Made by a program: the position numbers and the translations under genes. Of a DNA stretch of 64,000 nucleotides, positions 10,640 to 22,449 are shown one piece after another. Under the pieces are notes generated by a model. That model searched no databases, was not told the DNA's origin, and was given only the letters and a program-made list of their open reading frames with translations. Numbering within the stretch: the stretch's first letter is position 1; each line of letters starts with the position of its first letter. This DNA comes from Marasmius tenuissimus (Eukaryota; Basidiomycota; Agaricomycetes; Agaricales; Marasmiaceae): assembly GCA_029532415.1 (NCBI GenBank), contig JAQOTA010000015.1:1550001-1614000 (forward strand). The letters run 5' to 3'.

Positions 10640-13082
10640 GTACCACCGGGAGTTCTATTACTGTCCTTGGGAAATAACAATAGAAACGTCGAGCGAATAG
10701 GATAAATGAGGGCTACAAGAAGCACAAAGACCGGACGAGTGAGAAAAGGACTGAAAGAGGGGAAGAACGATGAGACGTGACTCTGTTATGATGCATAAGC
10801 CAGGCAGGCAAAATGAATTTAGACAGTAACAGTCAACTCAGCATCCAGGCACTTCGTTAACTCTCTGCTGCGATCTTACAGACACTGCGCAAAACACAGG
10901 TCGACCCTTACATACAATCTCGTTTTCGGCATTTGGTGCGTTGAATCAAAATCGCTCCCTTCTGTGAGGGCTTCCGTGGGTGCCCCCCCGTCTCATAGCT
11001 AGGAGTGACGACAGTGACATGTGTTGGCTCCCATAAACAATCAACCAGGTGAGCCTGAAAGGCTAGAATGAAAGCCAGGTTCTCTTTTGGTAGTTGCATT
11101 CTCACACTGAGTGCCACCTCGGTGTCAGGGTCACCTCTACCGCCATTCAGTAAATTGTGAAGATCTTTACTACCATTAAATTTCTAATCCCAGGCCGACT
11201 GGCTGTCATCGGACAATACGTCGGCACAAGGAGAGGCAGGTGAAACCGACCGCAGTCGGTATGTACGGATATAGGATGAAATGCTGTGAAGGTGGTGCTC
11301 ACTATGCGGCCTGTAGTGGCGTCCCATTTCTGCGCAAGGAGGAATGTCCATCTCAAAGCTTCATGAAAGGGTCCAATCGAAGATCGAATATTATTATCTC
11401 GTCTCCCGTCTCTCCTAGTCGTCTGACCTTCAAGAACATGCTGAAACATGTGCTTTCAATGAACTTTGGCTCAACTCCCGCAATGTCACCGTTTCGGGGG
11501 CAAAACAGTCCAATCAAGAAGCACCAAGTTCAAGGTGGTCGCCCATCGATATCCGGTGTGAAACCGGGTCCCGAAGTGCTCATCCGTTTCTACAGACAGC
11601 AAGACTCGTCACTGGAGTCGTCTATTGTTTCCCTCTCAATCCGAAAGTGCCCACGCGTTCTCTTCTGATGGTCGTATCAGGTTGTACCGGGTCGGACTTC
11701 GGATGTATATCCGTGAGCAATTCCGATTCCGAATGCATCAATTTTGACGTGAAGCAAATCAGAAAAATTGGTGTTGCACCCAGCAAAGGAAATTCTGAAT
11801 ATGAGTGCAGAGTTCCTGATGTTCGTGAGCAAGGCCAGCGCAAGAATCCGCCACACTGATAGGCATCATATACGCGCGTAACATGAAAGAACCAACCGAC
11901 TTATCTCTCGGGTATTGAATCCTGAATCATCGGGTTGAATCGTACTGACTCAGTCGGGCCGTTCTGTATGCAGTTGACACACAGCAGACGTAAAGACTTG
12001 CACACAAGAAAAATAAACCTTAATCGGTAATCTGTAGGGAATTCGCAAGTATTCCCGCTTTTGGTCCACTATCTTCCCTCTATTCAACGGTCCACGCCGA
12101 AACTCATGAAGTCGCACTAGAGAAAGATCAGCCGGCTACTCAAAAATTTTCTCAAACGGACCCCAAGGGTTAGTCCTCTTCAAACGACAAGGATCATGAG
12201 CGGGCGATTACGCACTAGGACTCCATCTCAGTCATCATTTTTCATGACCATCGTTCGTCGTTCAAACCGCTCCGACCCAGTCCTGGCCATCTCCAGGCAA
12301 TCTTAGGTCCGAGCAGGAACCCGGTACAATGGACCCATCCAGAGAATCTCTAGCAACCTCCTGACGCCGCTGTACATTATTAGGACTCGGTCCCGAGTGT
12401 TTCGAGTGCCTTGAACAGGAAGTTTGTAACCAAGTCCTGGATCGACTTAAATTTGGAAGGCAACGCCAAGATATAAAAAGTCTCCCACAGGGAGCTAATG
12501 GTAGCTTTTCGCGAGGGAAAACCAGAGCGGAGGCTTTGAGGCATTTGTCCGTGTTCGGAATCTCGAGTTCCGGTTCGTAGCCTAGTTTTCGAGACTCACA
12601 CCGCAATGCGAGAGGGAATGGAATGGAAGGAGGGCCCGAATCACTTGCGGACGGCCCATGTTGCTCAGGGACAGACGCGCCAGCTGCAAGCTATCTGTCA
12701 GTGTTAGATCTGGTCACCGGGTTTGCGGTAGCATGCTGACGACTAGTCCACAGATGTAAAGAGCACATTCGTAGATTTTGAATGCTCGATTGAACTGGTG
12801 GTGATGCAAGTTGAGGGCCGAGCTTGATGGGCGTGAGTCAAACGTTGTACTTCGAAGGGCCGTACATTATAAGTACCAAGATTGATGGATGCCAAGCAGA
12901 GAGTAAAAAATTTGCAGAAGGGACTGGAAGGGCAATCGTCGGGAAATCGTTGAGTAGAGTGATTTGTGAGGGAGGCGATCTGGAGGAGATCTTATCTTAT
13001 CAGAATGATTATCTTCGTCGGACCGTCCGCTTTGCCCGGCGCGTCCCCAGAGCTCAGAGCTGTCTCCAGGTCGTTCACGACG
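10640..13082. other. Gene-poor stretch with possible gene remnants
   Basis: About 2.4 kb without a gene I can support. Open frames are short and broken on both strands. Two places read like decayed coding sequence: minus strand about 11150-11450 (FHEALRWTFLLAQKWDATTG) and minus strand 12380-12606. Neither is recognised. The segment begins with the promoter of the transcription factor and ends with the leader of the COX23-like gene. There are no terminal inverted repeats or transposase motifs. Confidence 0.35.
12380..12606 (-). other. Possible unrecognised coding remnant
   Basis: The frame ending in TAA at 12380-12382 reads SSLWETFYILALPSKFKSI followed by QDLVTNFLFKALETLGTES, which has the composition of a real protein C-terminus. 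The upstream coding-like frame (YEPELEIPNTDKCLKAS) is offset by one frame and no normal intron connects them. This may be a small gene with an unseen intron, or a broken gene. Function unknown. Confidence 0.25.
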
Positions 13083-13525
13083 ATGGCCAAAGAGGACCCC
13101 AAGGCTCTCCCGCCTCCGAATGAGAATGCGAGACCCAAAAGCTATCTTGAGCAATTCCAGGTACTTCTTGCATTGTCCTTTTGATCGTCTGCTGAGCTCT
13201 AATGATTCCTTCAACAGGGTAAAGAAGCTTCAAAGTTCACAGAGTTCGTACCATTTCTCAAGGTGGTTCAGACGTCGTTCTCGAATCCTGATCCACTGTA
13301 CGCGACAGTCCATGTGCTGATGCCTCGAAGGCATCTATGGCTTGCCTAAACAAATACGACTACGACCGGGATAAGTGTTTGGATTATTTCCAGGCGTACC
13401 GGGACTGCAAGAAAGCATGGGTGAGTCGCGAAGAAACTCATTATTGGAGAGACTTGCAGTGAATTTCTTTCGGCCAGCTCGAACAGCGGAAAGCAGATAG
13501 AAGGGCCGGACGACCTTCAGGGTAA
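13083..13525 (+). CDS. COX23: COX23-like twin CX9C (CHCH) protein; one exon junction unresolved
   Basis: Exon 1 (13083-13160) reads MAKEDPKALPPPNENARPKS. Exon 2 begins at 13218 (GKEASKFTEF). Exon 3 (13309-13420) carries the CHCH core PCADASKASMACLNK then DKCLDYFQAYRDCKKAW, both CX9C pairs. Exon 4 is 13478-13525. This matches mitochondrial intermembrane-space COX23/CHCHD7 proteins, which are imported through Mia40 and help cytochrome c oxidase assembly (family knowledge). Oddity: no GT-AG intron of usual length joins exon 2 to exon 3 in frame. Candidate introns of 32-35 nt (for example 13277-13308) would keep frame but are unusually short; otherwise there is a one-base problem here. Confidence 0.75.
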
Positions 13526-13993
13526 TGGAAGATTGGAATAGAACCTGCATATCTGAATGAAAACATGCCCACACCGTCTCGCCTCACCTACCAAGATATT
13601 CAAACAATGAAGAGCTATCGTCCTAGGCTTTGCCTTTCTGCAGTGTTCCTACTCGCCCAAACCTCCGCCAGACCAACCTTGGGCGTTGATCCTCGTTTAC
13701 GACTTGATCCTGAAATGTGAATGAATAAAGAGAGACTCTGTAAGAGTCTTCGGGATACGGAAAAATGGGGAGGAGCGTCGAGCACCGAGCATTACTTTGT
13801 ACATAGCCAGAAATTCTTAGAGCTCAGAGCTGGCTGCAACCTGCGCGCCCGCCGAGTGACAGACTCGCTGACATCTGAATATTGGATTTTGATGTTGATC
13901 GCATTCTCGGCTCTTCCGGGCCAAAAGTCGTCAAGTCTGTTTCTGTTGAACGTTCACTATCTTGTAACCCGTTCTATAGGTGCTGTGCAAAGA
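13526..13993. other. Intergenic region, COX23-like to amidase
   Basis: Probably the 3' UTR of the CHCH gene and the amidase promoter. A plus-strand open frame from 13721 runs into the amidase region but has no recognisable content upstream of the amidase ATG. Confidence 0.35.
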
Positions 13994-16473
13994 ATGTGGC
14001 CATTTTCGAACAGCAGTTACGAAGTGATTGTCGAAAGCAAGCGTGCGGAACGTGAACGACTTGTTTCTTTGGCACCAGCATTCTCCTCTGCCGACCATGC
14101 CAAGTTTCTGCGAGCTGGAGGTTTGTTACTTGTCTCCAATGTTTTCGAACTACTCAGATAACTTCCTTTCATGCACACAGTGAAGGAGATTGTTTCTCGT
14201 ATCGAAAGCGGGGAGTGGAGGGCAGTTCAAGTTGTAGAAGCATACATCGCAAGGGCAGCGGTCGCTCACGCACAGACCAACTGTGCGACAGAAAGTGCGT
14301 GCGCATTCATATGGGACACTCGCCTCTTACTGACTCTTTCACCAGTCTTGTTTGAATCTGCCTTGAAGCGAGCGAAGGAACTCGACGATGAATACGCGAC
14401 CACCAAGCGGCTCAGAGGGCCCTATCACGGTGTACCGTTCAGTCTCAAGGTACCACTCCGAGCTAGGTTCCTCAAAGCCCATGTCTAATATTACTTAGGA
14501 CCAATACGATGTTACTGGTTATGACTCTACGATTGGCTTCACACAGTGGGCCAACAACCCTGCTAAGAAGGACGCAGCCGTACGCCTTGAAGTTGAACAG
14601 TCAAATGCCGACGTTTTCTCATAGGGCCTTTCGGTATAGATCGTTGAAGGCTTGATCCAAATGGGCGGAATACCAATAATCAAAACCAATGTTCCTCAGA
14701 GTGAGCATCCCTTCTTGACTGTATGCTATCCAAATTCCAACCGCATCCCACGTTATCTAGCAATGTTTTCATTCGAATGTAACAACCCATTGTGGGGCAG
14801 GACCCTTAACCCGCATAATGACGCATACACTTGTGGGGGTAGTTCCGGAGGCGAAGCTGCCCTATTGGCACTAGACGGTGCTGTGTTCGGTGTTGGAAGC
14901 GATATCGGCGGAAGTCTGCGTATGCCGACAAGTTACTGCGGAATATACGCATTAAAACCAACTGCGGGGCGTCTTAGTCGAACCGGGGCTCGAAGTACGT
15001 ATGTCTGAGGCCTTTACATACGGGTTTTCCGACATCAACTTGTTGCTCAAACTTTAAATGCACAGGTCCTAGCAGCGGTGACAGCGGGATACAAGTAACG
15101 ATGGGTCCCATGGGACGGTAGGATGTTCTATTCATGCAAAAATACGTTACTGATCTGCTTTGACTGCGTAGCTGTGTAGAGGACTTGGATCTGTTTTGTA
15201 GATCCCTCTTCGGACGCTCGGACGGTTATACAGATTACACGCTCGTTCCGGCACCTTTTCGAGATATCGAACTCCCAAAGAAGCTACGCTTTGGCTACTA
15301 TACGTCGGGTACGATTCATCAATCGGTACTCATCCCTCACTCACCGCCGGCCTCCCTCAGACGGCTTTACGAAAGCTTCTCCTGCGAACAAGCGCGCCGT
15401 GATGGAAACCATTGAGGCACTGAGAAAAGAGGGGCACGACTGTATCGAGATTGCAGACTTCAACTTCGGTAGGAACTCTCTGCATCCGTTCTCGACTTGG
15501 TCCTCATCTTTGTTCCCTAGCTACGGAGGCCACCACAATTTTCATGGGTCTCACCTCTTCTGATGGTTACAGGAAGTTAACTAGCCATCTGGGTCCCGAT
15601 CCCATGGTAATTGATTCATTATACGTTCCTGGTTGAAGCCTGGTCTTAGAACATCGAACAGGAAAAAACTATATGGTTGCCTGTATACGGTTCTCGGATT
15701 CCTGGTAGGGCAATGCGCAACGGCTTCCAGTATCCCCTTCACGCAATTGATCCTGCTCATCTTAGGTTTGATTAGAGGAGCTGCTGCGTGGGTTGTCGAG
15801 AATGTCCTCGGCGATTCCAGGTTCGTGAGTATCTTACGTGCTGCACGGTCGAAGACATTTGGGGAGTGGTCGGACTTTAGTGTGAAGAGGAATGAGTTCA
15901 TACAGGAATTCTATGACAAGGTGGGGCAGATGGCCGCTGAACCTCCTACGCTTTACCTGTTTCTGATAATCGTCATTTCAAGGTTTGGCGCAAACACGAG
16001 CTGGACGGTGTTATAGCACCCGTCCAGTCGTTACCTCAAATGCCCCATGGGTGAGTTGATTCATCAGACGTGATTACAATCCGAGAAATCTCAACTTTGT
16101 TCAACGCAACAGAGGCGCCGCTGAATTGAACGTCCTCGCGTCTTGCACGATGCTCTATAACCTAGTCGATAGCCCCGTCGGGGTCCTTCCAGTTACTACT
16201 GTCGACCCGTCCCTCGATGCGCTAGATAAGGAGTGGACCGAGTGTGGGCCGGAGGCTGGCAGTGTGATGGTACACAAACTCATGTACAAAGATGCCAAGC
16301 AGAAGTTTTACAACCCCGAGGCTCTGAAAGGAATGCCCGTAGGTGTGCAGATTGTCGGGAGGCGGTTCGAGGATGAGAAAGTTTTGGCGATGATGAGTGT
16401 TGTGGACAACGCCCTTGGTAAAGACAGAGGATTTGGACCCACGTCGACGCTCGGGAAGGGATCTGAAGCTTGA
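13994..16473 (+). CDS. Amidase-signature family hydrolase (fungal acetamidase type)
   Basis: Fourteen exons (13994-14120, 14181-14294, 14346-14449, 14499-14579, 14640-14700, 14761-14994, 15066-15117, 15172-15308, 15361-15468, 15521-15606, 15650-15704, 15766-15920, 15983-16050, 16113-16473) give 580 residues, a normal length. The Ser-cisSer-Lys triad is visible: Lys in GVPFSLK, Ser in TCGGSSGGEAALLALDG, and the nucleophile in GVGSDIGGSLRMP. The C-terminal part has GMPVGVQIVGRRFEDEKVL. Such enzymes hydrolyse small amides to the acid and ammonia; the substrate cannot be told. No signal peptide is seen (start MWPFSNSSYE), so probably cytosolic. It lies 229 bp upstream of ARG4 on the same strand; a metabolic link is only suggestive. 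Confidence 0.9.
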
Positions 16474-16702
16474 TATTCTTTTGTTATTAGCAGATTACTC
16501 GCTTTCGGTGATATCTATGTATAACCAGCAATTTTGCGTACAAATGGACTGGAAGTGGCACTGGGAGTGGTGTTTCGATATCTAATCGCGCGTAGATCTA
16601 GGTATGCCGTAACCCATATCGAAATCAAAAAATTTGGCAACTCGAGTCATTGGTTTCTCCAGTTTTTCCCTTTTATCATTGTGACCTCTTCATTCTTCGA
16701 AA

Positions 16703-18480
<1,778 letters not shown>

Positions 18481-18622
18481 ATTCGCCCGAGTCCTAACCT
18501 GTATAACGAATGTACTTACCCAATAGTATACAATAATAATCGAGAGGTGATCTGTAAAATATACTTTTCGCAATTCCACACGATACGGAGTCGTTACATA
18601 CTTGGAGCAGAAAGCGGAAGAG

Positions 18623-20841
18623 TTACGAAGACGGTAGTGGAGGAGGCGCCTCGGGCTGAGGTGCGAAGATCAGATTCAAGGGGGGAGTGGTTTGACTGTC
18701 CTCGCTCAGCAGCGTCGCAACGATGGAGCGCCCTGCGAAAGAGCGTCCAGCCAAACTTTTGAGAGCCTTCGTCGCACCGTCGGCATCAATGTACTTCACG
18801 TACACACGACCAACACCAGCAGCCTCGTCTGCGCGGGCGGCCGCGAGAGGATCCATTCCCTCGCCAGGCGTCCACTTCTTGTCCTTCTTGATAGGACGGG
18901 GAATACGCAGATCTTCGACTGGTCCAAAGCTGGAACACTCCTCTTTGACATCCTCGTAAAGATCCCCGTATTCTCCGTCGTCGATGAGGTCGTCCGCAGT
19001 GACCATGTTCAACATGAGAAGGATGCGAGCATCGGAGTTCTGATCCGTTCCAGCAGGCATGATTGGACGAGGAATCTCGGGCATTGCGTCGTAGGGAATT
19101 TCGGGATTGGGTATCATACCAGGAGTTCCTGGTTTTGCTCCAACGGAAGCACGCTGAACGACGAGGTATCGGTCTCCAAGTTCCATGCCGTTCAGACTCT
19201 GGATGGCGACATCAGTCACCGACTCGTCGACATACTCGAAGAAAGCGAAGCCCTAGAAGTATCGTTGATTAGCTTGAAACGCCGGCAGAACCAAGGAGAA
19301 GTAAGTACCTTCGATGGTCCATTACCATTCTCTCGTACGAGATTGAAGGCCTTAAGCTCTCCGAAACTCTTCAACAGCTCCATGACGTTCTCTTCGTTAA
19401 GATAAGTTGGAAGACCACCGACGAAGACCTTGTTGATAGAATCTGGGACGTTGGTAGACACGACACCAGGAACATGGACGTTTGGTTGCGCGATAGCATC
19501 ACCTCCGTAGTCTTTTGGCCGACGGATTTTGAGGGGACCGTTGATAAAAATGATTCCGTCGAAAGCCATAGCTGACGTTGCGTCTTCTGCACTTCGGAAC
19601 TGCGAGGTGCGATGAGATGCTGCAGGAGGTAAAGAGACACAACAGATACTCACTTCGACAAAGGCATAGTTCTTCTCATAGTTGCACTGGACGGCAAGGA
19701 CCGGGTTGCCGGGCGCACCAGTACCAATGTTCATTTCTGCCATCTTCTGATTGAAGAATTCAGCGAGATTTTGTTCATTGACTTCAGGAGTGATGCTGCC
19801 AATGTAAAGTCTGCGAGACTGTCGAGAAAGGTTGGGATTACTGCCCATCCCCATTCCAAAAGTCTGGACAGGCATAGGCGGCGGCAAGCCGGGGATGCCG
19901 AGAATGGGAGGTATTTGAGTGCGGTTTGCACCGGGCAAGTTGAATAGACCTGAACAAGAATTAGAAAGAGTGTAACAGCGAACTGATGGAGCCCACCTGT
20001 CTGCTTAGCTTGCATTGCGGTGTATTGCTCGTAGCCAGGAGCATGAACGTCCCAACCAGATGCTTTTCGGCGTCTCTGCGACAGAGGTGTAGCGCCCTCG
20101 GGTGTAGGAGACCGTCTCTCTGGGGTGCCCAATCCTTCTCTCCTACCACCGCCACCTCCACCACCGCCCCCGCCTCCGCCCCCGCCTCCACCCCCGCCTC
20201 CACCTCTACCACCGTCTCTGCCACGACGCTCGCCCCTCCCGTGGTCCTCGTCGCGTGGCGGTCGGTCTCTTCGCCGGTCGTCATCATGGTGTGAACGACG
20301 TGGACGGTCGTCGTAGTCACGATGGCGCTCTCTGTCTCTATCGCGGTCCCTTCTATCCCTGTCCCTATCCCTGTCTCTGTCTCTGTCCCGTCTATCATCG
20401 CCTCTCCTGCTGTATCTGTCTGCTCGGTCCCCACGGTCCCGGTGTTCCCTATCACGGTGGCCACCGTCTTCGTGTCGAGATGAACGGTGCCGCTCTTCAC
20501 GAGGGGGGCCCCGTTCGCGATCTGCAAAGAAAGAAAGAAAACGCCGAAGCTAGAGTAAGTAACCTTTCGTGTGGGTTGGTTGTGGGTGAGCAGGCTGCGA
20601 GGCTGAGCGAGACGTTCGATGGAGGGCTAAGCTAGCTATAAAACAGCATGGTGCATGCAAGATTGTAGAGAAAGAATTGCACCATGAGTCTATCATCTTG
20701 GAACGTTTCGAGGAAGAAAAACGAACAAGAGACGATTTTCGTGAGGTTCGCATGTATTTAATACTCGAATGCTGGCCGTGCAGAGCGTTACAGACCTGAA
20801 AGAGAATGAATGAGCTACTCACCGTAGTCTTCTGGAGGCAT
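18623..20841 (-). CDS. U2AF2: U2AF large subunit (U2AF65), splicing factor
   Basis: Six exons (20841-20823, 20635-20564, 20521-19997, 19949-19654, 19599-19309, 19252-18623) give 610 residues. An Arg/Asp/Glu/Ser-rich N-terminus with RD dipeptide repeats leads to a run of about 19 glycines encoded by G/C-rich codons near 20141-20215. Next come the SF1/U2AF35-binding type region (RKASGWDVHAPGYEQYTA), RRM1 (RRLYIGSITPEV), RRM2 (NKVFVGGLPTYLNEE) and a C-terminal UHM-like RRM (LLMLNMVTADDLIDD; GRVYVKYIDADGA). U2AF65 binds the polypyrimidine tract of 3' splice sites and recruits U2 snRNP. The long Gly run is unusual; the remainder is ordinary. Exon 2 (72 nt) was chosen because it keeps phase between exons 1 and 3. 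Confidence 0.93.
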
Positions 20842-20995
20842 AATTGTTTGGCTGGCTGACAGTGTAAGTGATGTGGAAGTCAACCTTTTAATTTGCGGTT
20901 CAGACTCCGCCCGGCTTGCCGAGGCTGTGGTCAATCACGTCAACCACAATGCCACTGGATTGAATCATACTGTAACTTGCACACCAACCGTGACC
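20842..20995. promoter_or_regulatory. Shared divergent promoter, U2AF65 / FIS1
   Basis: 154 bp separates the two ATGs and must hold both promoters. It contains two GTCAATCACGTCAACCACAA-like elements (20931-20950) reminiscent of CCAAT/CRE-type half sites, which is inference. Confidence 0.45.
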
Positions 20996-21671
20996 ATGTC
21001 CACCCTCGAGCTCCCATACGCAGCAGATGCAGAAGACTCTTTGTCCTTTGATAATTTAGAAGTCAGTGGTTCTATCTCTCTGTCCCAGCCAAACGTCCTC
21101 ATCATCCCGGTTTAGGTCCTGAGATTGCAATACGAGAGGGAATCATTGCAAGCGCATGTTACGGTTCAGACCAAGTTTAATTACGCCTGGGGCCTCGTTA
21201 AGAGTCCACTGAGAGAGCATCAAGTTGAAGGTGTCAAACTACTCCAAGGTTCTTCACCGGTTCTTTCCTCAAGAGAAAATAACTAATTGGCTGCAGAACT
21301 GTATCGCTCGGAACCAAAGCGGAGGAGGGAATGTCTGTATTATTTGGCACTTGGACACTATAAGATGGGAAACTATGAAGAGGCCAGAAAGTTCAACGGT
21401 GCGTCCTTATTGATTTAGCTCTTGTATCTATGCTCATTGTGTGTTAGAACTTCTGTTGGAGAAAGAGCCGACGAATCTCCAAGCAATAAGTCTTGCACAA
21501 CTCATAGAGAAGGGCGTGACTAAAGGTTCGCATTGCCGTCCCTACTTCTGATGGCCTACCTGACTGATCTTTACAACAGAGGGCTACGTCGGGATGGCAC
21601 TAGTGGGCGGTGCAGCGGCACTAGGAGCACTAGCAATGGCAAGCTTGATACGGCGAGCAACCCGAAAATAG
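20996..21671 (+). CDS. FIS1: Mitochondrial/peroxisomal fission adaptor FIS1
   Basis: Five exons (20996-21061, 21116-21248, 21297-21398, 21448-21525, 21580-21671) give 156 residues. The TPR-like core is plain: [23 protein letters not shown] in pieces, [20 protein letters not shown], and [11 protein letters not shown]. The C-terminus is a tail anchor, [20 protein letters not shown], followed by a short basic end (RRATRK), as expected for an outer-membrane protein. FIS1 recruits the dynamin Dnm1 through Mdv1-type adaptors to divide mitochondria and peroxisomes. The first intron begins GTCAGT. No anomalies. Confidence 0.95.
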
Positions 21672-22449
21672 TCGTCTGCCTATTTCGCTCGCTAACTACG
21701 GTACCTATAACACGACCACTGTCCGTTCGTTGTTTCGGCATACAAACTCGGCCACCACACGCTCCTTCCGCACGTCTTCCTCCTTGCACACGACCTTACA
21801 AGAACGCTCCCATCTCATTCCATTTTAAACTAAACTACGCTTTCGCTTTTCGGTCACAGATGAATATTGTTGTCGCACACGATATGTTATTAATCCCATT
21901 GTATTTCTACCGGAACATCATCCCCAGCTCCGCAGTGGCTTACGGCTCCTGGCAAATCAGATTCCCATTGCACTATCTGGCGGATGGCAAACGAAATCTT
22001 TTTCATGTTCCCAAGGTTCAGTCTCTCGTGTGAACCTAGCGGCTTGCCTTGAGTAGGGAGGGTCCGAGTTCCGACTAACTTTCCGTCTCGGATGTAAGAT
22101 CGGTACCAGCTCTCCAAGTGGGATGATCTGATTGTTGAGAATATGTCCGCCTTACTAGTTGGGAGACGTGGTGCTGAGCAACACGCCAATTGTCTTCACG
22201 TACCAGGAGAAGATCACAAGTTGTATCTGATCTGCCGGACGAGTACAATACTGGGTATGAGGCGAAGGACAAGAAATGGAGTGCAAAATTACATAGAACC
22301 TAAATATCAGCCGCCGAAAGATTGTCGACCAGTGGAGCCCATGAAGTTTATCTGTGATTAGAAATACACATCGCAGAGGAGGCGTAAATATCCATTGCAG
22401 CGAAAATCAAGCGGAAATCGTCAGATATACGTAGCAGTTCGTCATGTCG
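21672..22449. other. Convergent intergenic region, FIS1 / PFF1
   Basis: 778 bp with 3' UTR sequence from both sides. Short frames on both strands in the middle (about 21,900-22,360) show no known motif. I see no RNA gene or repeat. Confidence 0.35.

Noticed and set aside
10640..13082. Transposon in the gene-poor stretch
   Set aside because: No terminal inverted repeats, target duplication, transposase or reverse transcriptase motif could be seen.
13721..14161. 146-codon frame at the amidase 5' end
   Set aside because: Runs across the amidase start and first intron in a different frame; no motif.
20125..20316. Poly-proline plus-strand frame
   Set aside because: Antisense of the poly-Gly tract of U2AF65.
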